From the NCBI GenBank assembly GCA_004020365.1, contig SAQR01000029.1, forward strand, positions 241 through 64,240: a stretch of DNA of 64,000 nucleotides. The letters are read 5' to 3'. This document shows, in pieces, positions 35,301-43,150 of this stretch. The DNA comes from Mesorhizobium sp. (lineage in GTDB: Bacteria > Pseudomonadota > Alphaproteobacteria > Rhizobiales > Rhizobiaceae). Within the stretch, counting starts at the first letter, position 1. The number at the start of each line of letters is the position of its first letter. The translations under genes and the position numbers were made by a program. The notes beneath the pieces were generated by a model. It did no database searches, had not been told where the DNA came from, and saw nothing but the letters and a program-made list of their open reading frames with translations.

Positions 35301-35951
35301 TCAGCCCGCTTGCCCGCCAAGCCATGTGGCAAACTGGTCGATCGTCTGGTCGGCGATCGCCTGCATGGTCTCCGGCGCGACCGCAGCCCAGCCTTCGCCG
35401 CCATTGACCGAGGGCGCCTTCTGCTGGCCGTTGATGCGATGCAGCCGGTTGCCTGCCGGGTCATAGACGTCCCAGACATAGATGACGGTGGTATCCTTGC
35501 CTTCCGACATCGTCGAGAAATAGCCTTTCAGCACGTGCGTCGGGGTCTGTCCGGCGCTTCCTGCCAAGCTGATGCCGCGCTGCTTGGCTCGCGTCTGAAG
35601 CTGCGCGGTCAATGGTGTCGCGGCTTCCACCGAGGCGCCGACGATCGGCGCCACCTGGAGACGGGTGCGTGCGATGACGGCAGCGCTTTTTGCCGGCAGC
35701 TCGGCTGCGGGCTGCGCAGGGGCGGAAGGCTGTGCCGTCGCGGAAGGCTGGGCCGTGGCGGAAGGCTGGGCGGTGGTTGCAGGTGCGGTGGGCGTTGCAG
35801 CCGTGCCGCTTCCGGCCGTTGGCACGGCCTGCGTCGACTGCGGGGCGATGGCTGAGGGTTCGAGAACGTCCTTCGCGTTGGTGCAGGCGGCCAGCGTCAG
35901 CGCCGCGAGCAATGACACGGTCGTCGCATGCGATCGCCTCATTTGCCTCAA
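35301..35951 (-). CDS. Lipoprotein with AQPSAT repeats
   Basis: A 216-residue lipoprotein. The signal peptide ends in the lipobox LTLAAC. Residues 50-90 are a low-complexity, Ala/Pro/Thr-rich linker with AQPSAT repeated. The C-terminal domain (about 95-210) has VLKGYFSTMSEGKDTTVIYVWDVYD then DQTIDQFATWLGG. I do not recognise a named family; it resembles rhizobial lipoproteins of unknown function. A linker of this kind would let the domain reach away from the membrane. Confidence 0.75.
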   Translation of the reverse strand: MRQMRRSHATTVSLLAALTLAACTNAKDVLEPSAIAPQSTQAVPTAGSGTAATPTAPATTAQPSATAQPSATAQPSAPAQPAAELPAKSAAVIARTRLQVAPIVGASVEAATPLTAQLQTRAKQRGISLAGSAGQTPTHVLKGYFSTMSEGKDTTVIYVWDVYDPAGNRLHRINGQQKAPSVNGGEGWAAVAPETMQAIADQTIDQFATWLGGQAG

Positions 35952-35996
35952 AACTCCCTGGCGATGAACGCCTCTTGCATTCTTACCATTATGGAT

Positions 35997-37148
35997 TCAT
36001 TGCACAATCAAGTCGAGATCATGGCGAGACAGCGGCTTCGGCTGCGATTCAGTCGTCAGATAGGTGCGGCCAAGCGTCATTGCCGTCTCGGTTTCGGAGT
36101 CCATGATGATCATGTGGGCGAACAGCGTCATGTTCGGCGCGATCGGTTCGGGATTGCCCTGATAGAACATCGGCATGTCCATCCATGATGGGGTGAAGCG
36201 GGCGCCGAGCGAATAGCCGCAGGCGTTGAGCCGGTGCTTGGTCAAGTTGTGCGCCTCGAGCGTGCGGGCATGCGCGTCGAACACGTCGCCGAAGGTATTT
36301 CCCGGCGTCATCGTCTTTTCGACCGCCACAAGTGCGGCGCGCGCAGCATCGAACAGTTCCTGGTGACGTTTCGACACTTTGCCGGTCAGCACCGTTCGCA
36401 TCATCGCCGCATGATAATGGTGGAAGACGCCGGCCCATTCGAGCGTCAGCTGGTCGTTTTTGCTCAGTTTGCGGCGGCCAGCCTTGTAACGGCAAAGCAG
36501 TGCGTCCACGCCTGAGCCGATGATGAACTCGTTGGCCGGATAGTCGCCGCCGCCGGCAAAGATCGCGCCCTGCATGGCGGCAAGGATCAAGGCTTCGTCG
36601 CCCCCCTGCTTGATCAGCGGCAGGGCCGCGTCCAAAGCGTCGTCGGCGAGATTTGCGGCCTTTTCCACCTTGGCGATTTCGGCCGGGCTCTTGAACAGGC
36701 GCAGCCGGCTGACGATGCCGGACGCGTCGGCGATCTGGCCAAAGGTCTGCAATTGCTCGTCCAGGCGCCGGCCATTGTAGGCGGTCAGGCCGTGGGTGTC
36801 GTATTCGACGCCGATGCGGGCGCCGAGCAGGTCGAGGTCGTTGAGCAAATTACGCAGGTCGATCGCCGGATTGGCGCCGTCGCGATCGGTCCACAGCACG
36901 ATGTTGTCGATGATCGAGGTGTGGCGCGCCTGGCGCAGATCGGCCGAGCGCGTGAGCAGGATCATCGAGCCGTCTGCCTTCACCACCAGGCACTGGAAGA
37001 AGCAGAAGCCGAACGTGTCGTAGCCGGTCAGCCAGTACATGCTCTCCTGCGCAAACAGCAGCACGGCATCGAGCTTCTTCTCGGCGATCTCGATCATCAG
37101 CCGATCGCGCCGCGCGTCAAATTCCGACCGTTCGAAATGCAGCGCCAT
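35997..37148 (-). CDS. M24-family (creatinase/DoeA-like) hydrolase
   Basis: A 383-residue pita-bread-fold protein: creatinase N-terminal domain (1-150) and M24 domain (155-380). Several usual metal-ligand positions look replaced: LEWAGVFHHYHAAMMRTVL stands where the first two Asp ligands normally lie. This suggests a metal-independent hydrolase similar to creatinase or ectoine hydrolase rather than an Xaa-Pro peptidase; that is inferred. The start overlaps the pgeF stop by one base (TAATG), so it is translated with pgeF. Substrate unknown. Confidence 0.85.
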   Translation of the reverse strand: MALHFERSEFDARRDRLMIEIAEKKLDAVLLFAQESMYWLTGYDTFGFCFFQCLVVKADGSMILLTRSADLRQARHTSIIDNIVLWTDRDGANPAIDLRNLLNDLDLLGARIGVEYDTHGLTAYNGRRLDEQLQTFGQIADASGIVSRLRLFKSPAEIAKVEKAANLADDALDAALPLIKQGGDEALILAAMQGAIFAGGGDYPANEFIIGSGVDALLCRYKAGRRKLSKNDQLTLEWAGVFHHYHAAMMRTVLTGKVSKRHQELFDAARAALVAVEKTMTPGNTFGDVFDAHARTLEAHNLTKHRLNACGYSLGARFTPSWMDMPMFYQGNPEPIAPNMTLFAHMIIMDSETETAMTLGRTYLTTESQPKPLSRHDLDLIVQ

Positions 37149-37942
37149 TATTCTGTCTCCAAAACGATTGCCGAAATCTGCCGCCCGTAATCCGGCTCCT
37201 TGCGATGGGTGCTGCGCCGGTAGGAATAGAACAGATCCTCCTCGGCATAGGTGCAGCGGCCGAGCCCATCGGCGGTGACGCCGGCCCGGCTCAGCCGATC
37301 GACCGTATAGCGGTTGAGGTCGAACATTGCATGCTCAGGCTTCGCGGAGGGCGCGAAATAGCTGATATTGCCGGCATCTGCCTCGACGAAACGAGCGATG
37401 AATTCCGGGCCGACTTCATAGTTTTCCGGGCCGATGGACGGGCCGAGAACCGCTACGATGCGCTCGCGCCGGGCGCCGAGGCTTTCCATCGCCGCAATGG
37501 TGTTTTCCAGCACGCCCGACAAGGCGCCCTTCCAGCCGGCATGGGCTGCGCCGATTATACGCGCCTCGGCATCGGCGAACAGCACCGGTCCGCAATCGGC
37601 CGTCGAGGCGCCGACCGCAATCCCCGGCCGGTCGGTGACGACGGCGTCGGCCTTCGGCCGCTCGCCGGGAAAAGGCTGCCTGACGATGACGACGTCGGGC
37701 GAATGGATCTGGTGGGCGGTCAACAGATGACTTGCCGGCACGCCCATCCAGTCGGCGACGCGGCGGCGGTTCTCGGCGACCTGCGTCTGGTCGTCGCACG
37801 AGCCGGTGCCGATGTTGAGGCCCCGATAGATGCCGCTGGAGACGCCGCCGACGCGGGTGAAATAGCCGTGGCGAACGCCTTGCGCCCGCGCTTTCTCCAG
37901 CAAGGGCGACCGAACGGGATCCGGTTTGGTCTGATTCAGCAT
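37148..37942 (-). CDS. pgeF: Peptidoglycan editing factor PgeF (laccase-domain)
   Basis: About 264 residues of the multicopper polyphenol oxidase/DUF152 family. Conserved motifs are TADCGPVLFAD and GAAHAGWKGALSG, with the Cys/His pair that binds zinc. PgeF removes mis-incorporated residues from peptidoglycan precursors and related enzymes act on purine nucleosides. I chose ATG 37942 (MLNQTKPDPV); the frame continues upstream only through a 17-bp tandem repeat. It is part of the lgt-MidA-pgeF-M24 leftward operon. Confidence 0.9.
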   Translation of the reverse strand: MLNQTKPDPVRSPLLEKARAQGVRHGYFTRVGGVSSGIYRGLNIGTGSCDDQTQVAENRRRVADWMGVPASHLLTAHQIHSPDVVIVRQPFPGERPKADAVVTDRPGIAVGASTADCGPVLFADAEARIIGAAHAGWKGALSGVLENTIAAMESLGARRERIVAVLGPSIGPENYEVGPEFIARFVEADAGNISYFAPSAKPEHAMFDLNRYTVDRLSRAGVTADGLGRCTYAEEDLFYSYRRSTHRKEPDYGRQISAIVLETE

Positions 37943-37979
37943 GGCTGCGTTGTTGTCCGTGAGAGCGATTTCGTCAAGC

Positions 37980-38047
37980 GACAGTCGAAAGATGGCCACA
38001 GTCCAAGGATGGCGACAGTCCAGAGATGGCGACAGTCGGAAGGCGGG
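37980..38047 (-). repeat. Four 17-bp tandem repeats upstream of pgeF
   Basis: Units GACAGTCGAAAGATGGC, CACAGTCCAAGGATGGC, GACAGTCCAGAGATGGC and GACAGTCGGAAGGCGGG, head to tail. They lie in the 131-bp gap between the methyltransferase stop and the pgeF start, 38 bp before the start codon. Confidence 0.9.
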
Positions 38048-38073
38048 AGAGTGGGAGAGGCGGCAGCGAAAAG

Positions 38074-39162
38074 TCAATCCGCCGTTGCAAAGGGCGGAAC
38101 GGCGATGCCGGCAGGCAGGACGGCAAGCACCTTGAACAGGTCGCCCATGGCTTGCGGACCGGCAAGGCGTTCGACCTCGCCTGCAATCCTTTCGCGAGCC
38201 GCCTCATTGGCATTGGCCCCGAGCTGACCGGCGCGTTCGAGAAGCCCCATTTCCACCAGGAATTCGCCTTGCGTGGAGAGATGGGCATCGAGGCCATGCG
38301 TCCGCACAATCGCGGCAAGGGCGGCAAAGTCGACATGGGCGGTGAGATCGGCCTCGCCAGGATTGGCCAGCACATCTTCGTGATCGTGCCTGCGCAAGGC
38401 CTGCAACGTGTCGCCGATCCCTGGTCGGAGGTAGCCATAATCGAGGAACAGGCCGGCACCGCCGAGCCCGGCCAATCGCTCGGCGATGCTCTCCATCAGC
38501 GCGGCTCGGGCCGGCGCGACCTCGACGATCGCGCCCTGTGGCGCGTTTTCGGCATCCTTCGGCAATAGCGTCGGGTCGACCGAGCCGGCGCCGGCGAAGA
38601 AATGCAATTGGTTCGCGTCGTCGATACCGATCATCCGTTCGCGCCAGCCTGGTCCGGCGCGGACGAACTGGCGGATCGGCACCGCGTCGAACACTTCGTT
38701 GCCGACGATGAAAAGCGGGGTCTGCGGCAAGGTATCGATGCTTTCGTGCCAGCCGATCGCAGCAGGCGTGGCGGCCAGCGTTTGCTTCTGGACCTCTGCC
38801 AGCCGCGGGCTGGTCTCGATCATGGCGAAGGATGCGCCGGCGGTCAGCGCCGGATCGAGCCGTAAAAGCGTGCGCAGCATGTCCTTCATCAGCGTGCCGC
38901 GGCCGGGGCCGATCTCGGCGATGGTGACCGGCATCGGCCGGCCGGTCGCCAGCCAGGCTTCGTAGAGCCAGACGGCGATCAGCTCGCCGAACATCTGGCT
39001 GATCTCCGGCGCGGTGACGAAGTCGCCGGCAGCCCCGAACGGCTCGCGCGTCGTATAGTAGCCGTCCAGCGGATCGAACAGGCAAAGCGCCATGTAGTGG
39101 TTGACGGGAATCGGCCCCGCCGCAGCGATCAGCTCGACGATGCGGGTCTTCAGCCGGGTCAT
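38074..39162 (-). CDS. MidA/NDUFAF7-like SAM-dependent methyltransferase
   Basis: A 362-residue protein of the DUF185 family. The SAM-binding motif [15 protein letters not shown] lies at about residues 82-96, after a conserved [18 protein letters not shown]. Mitochondrial relatives (NDUFAF7) methylate an arginine of a complex I subunit, so a role in complex I assembly is inferred. The start at 39162 overlaps the lgt stop by four bases (ATGA). It belongs to the lgt operon. Confidence 0.9.
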   Translation of the reverse strand: MTRLKTRIVELIAAAGPIPVNHYMALCLFDPLDGYYTTREPFGAAGDFVTAPEISQMFGELIAVWLYEAWLATGRPMPVTIAEIGPGRGTLMKDMLRTLLRLDPALTAGASFAMIETSPRLAEVQKQTLAATPAAIGWHESIDTLPQTPLFIVGNEVFDAVPIRQFVRAGPGWRERMIGIDDANQLHFFAGAGSVDPTLLPKDAENAPQGAIVEVAPARAALMESIAERLAGLGGAGLFLDYGYLRPGIGDTLQALRRHDHEDVLANPGEADLTAHVDFAALAAIVRTHGLDAHLSTQGEFLVEMGLLERAGQLGANANEAARERIAGEVERLAGPQAMGDLFKVLAVLPAGIAVPPFATAD

Positions 39163-40013
39163 ACCGGCTGTGGCTGCGTAACTGGCTTTGCCGTCGCCAT
39201 CGCCCAGATGCCGGCCAGCAGCATCGGCAGCGACAGCACCATGCCCATGGTCAGCCAGCCGGTGCCGAGGAGATAGCCGAGCTGCTGGTCGGGCTCGCGG
39301 AACAACTCGACAAAGATGCGCGACAGACCGTAACCGGCGATGAAGGCGCCGCCGACGAAGCGCGGCGTCTTCAGCTTGAGCCTGGAATGGGTCAGAAAGC
39401 GCAGGACCAGGAACAGCACCAGGCCTTCGAGCAGCGCCTCGTAGAGCTGGCTCGGATGGCGCGCAAAGGGCCCGCCATTGGGGAATTCGACCGCCCATGG
39501 CACGTCGGTCGGCCTGCCCCAGAGTTCGGAGTTGATGAAATTCGCCAGGCGGACGAGGCCAAGGCCGACCGGCACGCCGGCCGCCACCACGTCGAACAGC
39601 GACCATGTGCGGATGCCGCGCGACCAGGAAAACAGCGTCATGGCGAGGACGACGCCGAGCAGCCCGCCATGGAACGACATGCCGCCCTGCCAGACGGCAA
39701 GGATATCGAAGGGTTGAGCGATATAGCGCGGCAGGTCGTAAAACAGCACGTAGCCGGAGCGCCCGCCAAGCACCACGCCGATGGCCGCCCAGACGATGAA
39801 GTCGTCGAGGTCCTCGGGCTTCATCGGCACGGTGCCGTCGGGCCAGAGCCTGGCATTGGCGACGAGCCGCTTGGCATACCACCAGGCGAAGAGAATGCCG
39901 ACGATGTAGCCGACGCCATACCAATGCACCGCCAGCGGCCCGATCTGGATGATGACCGGGTCGATATTGGGGAAGGGCAGGGCGGCCAGCGGCAGCATAA
40001 AATATTCGCTCAA
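39159..40013 (-). CDS. lgt: Prolipoprotein diacylglyceryl transferase
   Basis: A 284-residue, seven-helix enzyme of the inner membrane. It transfers diacylglyceryl to the lipobox cysteine of prolipoproteins. Conserved are MSFHGGLLG (residue 90), [15 protein letters not shown] (about 160) with the essential Arg, and [16 protein letters not shown] (about 230). It starts a leftward four-gene operon with the MidA-like, pgeF and M24 genes, and is divergent from ubiK. Confidence 0.95.
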   Translation of the reverse strand: MSEYFMLPLAALPFPNIDPVIIQIGPLAVHWYGVGYIVGILFAWWYAKRLVANARLWPDGTVPMKPEDLDDFIVWAAIGVVLGGRSGYVLFYDLPRYIAQPFDILAVWQGGMSFHGGLLGVVLAMTLFSWSRGIRTWSLFDVVAAGVPVGLGLVRLANFINSELWGRPTDVPWAVEFPNGGPFARHPSQLYEALLEGLVLFLVLRFLTHSRLKLKTPRFVGGAFIAGYGLSRIFVELFREPDQQLGYLLGTGWLTMGMVLSLPMLLAGIWAMATAKPVTQPQPV

Positions 40014-40143
40014 CAGGATCTCCCGGTTGCGATCACGCTTGGGCGCGGACCATGCGGCAGGGTTTTGGCCGGGTCAAGGCGACGTGGAAGCTTGCATTCC
40101 GCGTCGCGCGCCACTACGTCAAATCGACAAGCGAGGATTTGCC

Positions 40144-40446
40144 ATGTCGACCGGACCGAACCGCATTCTCGATGAATTCGCCAAGCTGATGACCGACGCT
40201 GCGGGTGCCGCGCAAGGCGTGCGCCGCGAAGTGGAAACCGCCTTCAAAGGGCAGGCCGAGCGCATTCTCAACTCGATGGACCTGGTGCAGCGCGAAGAAT
40301 TCGAGGCCGCCCGCGACATGGCGGTAAAAGCCAGGGAAGAAAACACCCGTCTCGCGACGCGCCTCGAAGCGCTCGAGGCGAAGCTCGCCGAATTGACCGG
40401 GCAGGCCGCGCCTGCGGCTGCGGCGAAGCCCAGACCAAAAAAATAA
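40144..40446 (+). CDS. ubiK: Ubiquinone biosynthesis accessory factor UbiK (BMFP family)
   Basis: A 100-residue protein. The N-terminal amphipathic region (NRILDEFAKLMTDAAGAAQG) precedes a C-terminal coiled coil (ENTRLATRLEALEAKLAEL) and an Ala/Lys-rich tail. This is the UbiK/YqiC pattern; the family forms trimers and binds membranes to help ubiquinone synthesis. I chose ATG 40144, which gives the standard length. Divergent from lgt, an arrangement common in rhizobia. Confidence 0.85.
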   Translation: MSTGPNRILDEFAKLMTDAAGAAQGVRREVETAFKGQAERILNSMDLVQREEFEAARDMAVKAREENTRLATRLEALEAKLAELTGQAAPAAAAKPRPKK

Positions 40447-40852
40447 TCTTTAAACTTTTCCACAAAGCACAATCGCAAAAAGCGCTTTGTCGTGAATCGC
40501 TTACCGGCATTGCGTGAATCTTTGTGACAGCGGCTTTCCACATGCGAATGACGCAGTGCGGAAAATTGGGCTGGTCACGCGACTCCCGATCAATAGACTG
40601 AATTTGTTGCATGATTCGGAGCAGGGTCATGCGGCCGGGCGGTGGGGTCCGGTCTGGGGTCTTTGCGTTGACGAAGTCCCGGCCGTCTGAGTTCTAGACA
40701 AGATTGTTCGCTGTGTGTGCCCCGCGGAGCGTGAGGCGCTCGCTAGAGCGACGTGCGTCCACTTGGACGCACAAAGTACGCTCTAGAACTTTGAATGTTC
40801 GCATCGTGCTTTCCGAATTCGGGCCGATGCGAAGGAACGACAGGAAGCATTC
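40447..40852. other. Intergenic stretch with repeats
   Basis: A 406-bp region between ubiK and ybjN. It contains a half-palindrome (GCATGATTCGGAGCAGGGTC then ATGC) at about 40611 and a full palindromic repeat at 40744-40785. No gene or RNA was recognised otherwise. Confidence 0.5.
40744..40785 (+). repeat. Extragenic palindrome (TAGAGCG...CGCTCTA), copy 1
   Basis: Outer arms TAGAGCG and CGCTCTA enclose GTGCGTCCACTTGGACGCAC, itself a near-perfect palindrome. The same element in reverse orientation lies at 43108-43149, with shared flanking AACTTTGAA. Confidence 0.85.
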
Positions 40853-41353
40853 ATGGAACTTCTCGAACTCGAATTCTCGCGCGAAATCCATCCGGTGGAT
40901 GTTATCGAGCAGGTGGCGCACAACAACGAGTGGTCCTTCGAACGGGCCGGCGACGACGAGATTTCGATTTCGGTTGCCGGAAGCTGGACCGATTACCACG
41001 TCTCATTTTCCTGGATGGAGGATTTCGAGGCGCTGCATCTGGCCTGCGCATTCGACATCAAGGTGCCGGAGGCGCGCGCGCTCGAAGTGATGCGGCTGCT
41101 TTCGCTGATCAACGAGCAGATGCTGTTCGGCCATTTTGACCTCTGGGAGCAGGAAGGCGCGATCATGTTCCGCCAGTCGCTGCTGCTCGCCGGCGGGGTC
41201 GAGCCGTCGAGCCAACAGGTCGAGGTGCTGTTGTCGTCGGCGCTGGAAGCCTGCGAATGCTATTTTCAGGCGTTCCAGTTCGTCGTCTGGTCGGGAACCT
41301 CGGCCAAGGATGCGCTGGCCGGCGTCCTGTTCGAGACCTACGGAAACGCCTGA
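40853..41353 (+). CDS. YbjN domain-containing protein
   Basis: A 166-residue protein with the YbjN fold, related to type III secretion chaperones. Typical features are the conserved EIHPVDVIEQVAHNNEWSFE near the start, and MRLLSLINEQMLFGHFDLW in the middle. It is expected in the cytoplasm and may bind partner proteins; the role is unclear. It is followed 12 bp later by the CsaA-like gene, so both are probably one operon. Confidence 0.88.
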   Translation: MELLELEFSREIHPVDVIEQVAHNNEWSFERAGDDEISISVAGSWTDYHVSFSWMEDFEALHLACAFDIKVPEARALEVMRLLSLINEQMLFGHFDLWEQEGAIMFRQSLLLAGGVEPSSQQVEVLLSSALEACECYFQAFQFVVWSGTSAKDALAGVLFETYGNA

Positions 41354-41365
41354 GCCAGATCCTCA

Positions 41366-41719
41366 ATGAGTTCGAAGCGCAAGCCCGAGATCAGCTTCGC
41401 CGATTTCGACCGTGTCGACATTCGTGCCGGCACGATCGTCGAGGCCGAGCCGTTTCCAGAGGCGCGCAAGCCGGCGTTCAAGCTGAAGATCGATTTCGGC
41501 CCTGACATCGGGGTTAAGAAATCGTCGGCGCAGCTCACCAAATACTATGCGCCCGAGACGCTGATCGGCCGGCAGGTGTTCGCGGTGGTCAATTTTCCGC
41601 CGCGGCAGATCGGCCCCTTCATGTCGGAAGTGCTGACGCTTGGCTTTCCCGACGAGGAGGGGGCGGTTGTGCTTGGCGCGATAGAACGCAGGGTGCCCGA
41701 CGGCGGCCGACTGTTCTAG
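41366..41719 (+). CDS. tRNA-binding (CsaA/EMAP-type) protein
   Basis: A 117-residue OB-fold protein of the CsaA type. It contains FDRVDIRAGTIVEAEPFPEA and KKSSAQLTKYYAPETLIGRQ, then AVVNFPPRQIGPFMSEVL. Related proteins bind tRNA or act as protein-export chaperones. The length is normal. The stop (TAG) lies eight bases before a repeat element with 17-bp inverted ends. Confidence 0.88.
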   Translation: MSSKRKPEISFADFDRVDIRAGTIVEAEPFPEARKPAFKLKIDFGPDIGVKKSSAQLTKYYAPETLIGRQVFAVVNFPPRQIGPFMSEVLTLGFPDEEGAVVLGAIERRVPDGGRLF

Positions 41720-41726
41720 CTTCGCT

Positions 41727-41905
41727 ATCCACGGGCGAAGCGGGAGCGAAGCGGACGTGTAGCCTTTCCTTGGCCGCTCCTATGGAGCAAGTGCGGCTCG
41801 CCGCCGCCTCAACCCGACAGGTTCTTCAGCGAAGGGGCCGCTCGCAGGTCACGGAATGGATCCTCGGGTCTGCGCGTCGGCTTCGCCGCCGCTTCGCCCG
41901 TGGAT
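41727..41905. mobile_element. MITE-like element with 17-bp inverted repeats
   Basis: A 179-bp segment with perfect 17-bp terminal inverted repeats, ATCCACGGGCGAAGCGG (41727-41743) and its complement (41889-41905). It encodes no protein of its own, but the C-terminus and stop of the glycosyltransferase lie inside it. The sequence resembles repeated Mesorhizobium intergenic elements. Confidence 0.7.
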
Positions 41906-42934
41906 GACGAAACGTGGTGTCAGTTTTCGCTGGGTGCCCAGCGCCTCTCCAACTGTCTCCAGGAACATTTCCGCGCAGGCTTTCCAGCTATAGCGCATTG
42001 CCCGTTGGCGCGCCTCGGCGCGGTCGACATCGAGCGCGGCGAGCGCGGCCTCACGCAAATCGTTCGACACCGCTCCGCCAACGCCGTCGCCGACGATGTC
42101 GATTGGCCCGGTCACCGGATAGGCTGCGACCGGCGTGCCGCTGGCCAGCGCCTCGATGATGACATTGCCGAACGTGTCGGTGCGGCTGGGAAAGACGAAG
42201 ACATCGGCGGAGGCGTAGATTTCGGCCAGTGCGTCGTTCGGGCGGTGGCCAAGAAAGTGGGCATCTGGGTATCTCGCCCTGAGCCTGGCCAACTCCGGTC
42301 CCTCGCCGACGACCACCTTGCTGCCGGGCAAATCCAGGTCGAGGAAGGCGGCCAGGTTCTTTTCGATCGCAACGCGGCCGACGCAGAGGAAGATCGGTCG
42401 CTTGAGCCCCAGATCCTTTTTCTTGTCCTGCCGGAAATGGTCGGTATCGACGCCGCGCGTCCATGGTTTCAGCTTGGTGAAGCCGCGCGCCGCCAGATCG
42501 TCCGCCAGCGACTGTGTGGCGACCAGCGTGCCTTGTCCGGAATTGTGGAAATCGCGAAGCCAGCGATAGGCCCAGGCTTCCGGTATCGGCAGCCGCGCGC
42601 TCAGATATTCCGGAAAGCGCGTGTGATAGCTTGTCGTGAACGGCCGGCCTGCCTTGCGGCAATAGCGCCGCGCCATCATGCCGAGCGGGCCTTCGGTGAC
42701 GATATGGATATGATCGGCATTGCGCGCTTCGATCAGGCGCGCGACGTGGCCTGGCGTCGTCAGCGCCAGCCGGATGTCCGGGTAGGTCGGCAGCGGCAAG
42801 GTGCGAAAGATATTCGGGGTCAGGAAGTCCGTCTCGACGTCGAAGGATTTGAGGGTTTCTGAAAGCCGTTCCAGCGTATGGACAACGCCGTTGACTTGCG
42901 GGCGCCAGGCGTCGGTGACCATCAGGATGCGCAT
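41849..42934 (-). CDS. GT4-family glycosyltransferase (mannosyltransferase-like)
   Basis: A 361-residue GT-B glycosyltransferase. It opens with MRILMVTDAWRPQVNGVV, and the C-terminal donor domain has FLCVGRVAIEKNL and VFPSRTDTFGNVIIEALASG with the conserved Glu pair. It probably adds a sugar such as mannose or glucose to a lipid or polysaccharide. The last 17 residues (HGRSGGEADAQTRGSIP) are encoded by an inserted MITE-like element, so the natural C-terminus may have been different. It faces the histidine kinase gene in the same direction. Confidence 0.88.
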   Translation of the reverse strand: MRILMVTDAWRPQVNGVVHTLERLSETLKSFDVETDFLTPNIFRTLPLPTYPDIRLALTTPGHVARLIEARNADHIHIVTEGPLGMMARRYCRKAGRPFTTSYHTRFPEYLSARLPIPEAWAYRWLRDFHNSGQGTLVATQSLADDLAARGFTKLKPWTRGVDTDHFRQDKKKDLGLKRPIFLCVGRVAIEKNLAAFLDLDLPGSKVVVGEGPELARLRARYPDAHFLGHRPNDALAEIYASADVFVFPSRTDTFGNVIIEALASGTPVAAYPVTGPIDIVGDGVGGAVSNDLREAALAALDVDRAEARQRAMRYSWKACAEMFLETVGEALGTQRKLTPRFVIHGRSGGEADAQTRGSIP

Positions 42935-43107
42935 AGCAGGCCTTTTGAAAGGTCGTCGGTTTCCTTGATGCGAGGCCGCGAGGCCGAATCAATCAGGATC
43001 ACGCGCTTCATGCGCGCTCTTCAGCATGGTTTCATGACGGGCCGATGAAGGCTTAGCCGACGGCCGTCTGCAATCATCGGAAAGTGCGATGCGTTAGTTC
43101 AAAGTGT

Positions 43108-43149
43108 TAGAGCGTGCATTGTGCGTCCAATCGGACGCATGTCGCTCTA
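43108..43149 (-). repeat. Extragenic palindrome (TAGAGCG...CGCTCTA), copy 2
   Basis: Outer arms TAGAGCG and CGCTCTA enclose GTGCGTCCAATCGGACGCAT. It is in reverse orientation to 40744-40785. It ends two bases before the stop codon of the histidine kinase gene. Confidence 0.85.
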
Positions 43150-43150
43150 A

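Noticed and set aside
39163-39924. Upstream in-frame extension of the MidA-like methyltransferase
   Set aside because: The extension overlaps lgt in another frame, is Arg/His-rich, and the conserved N-terminus [12 protein letters not shown] begins at 39162.
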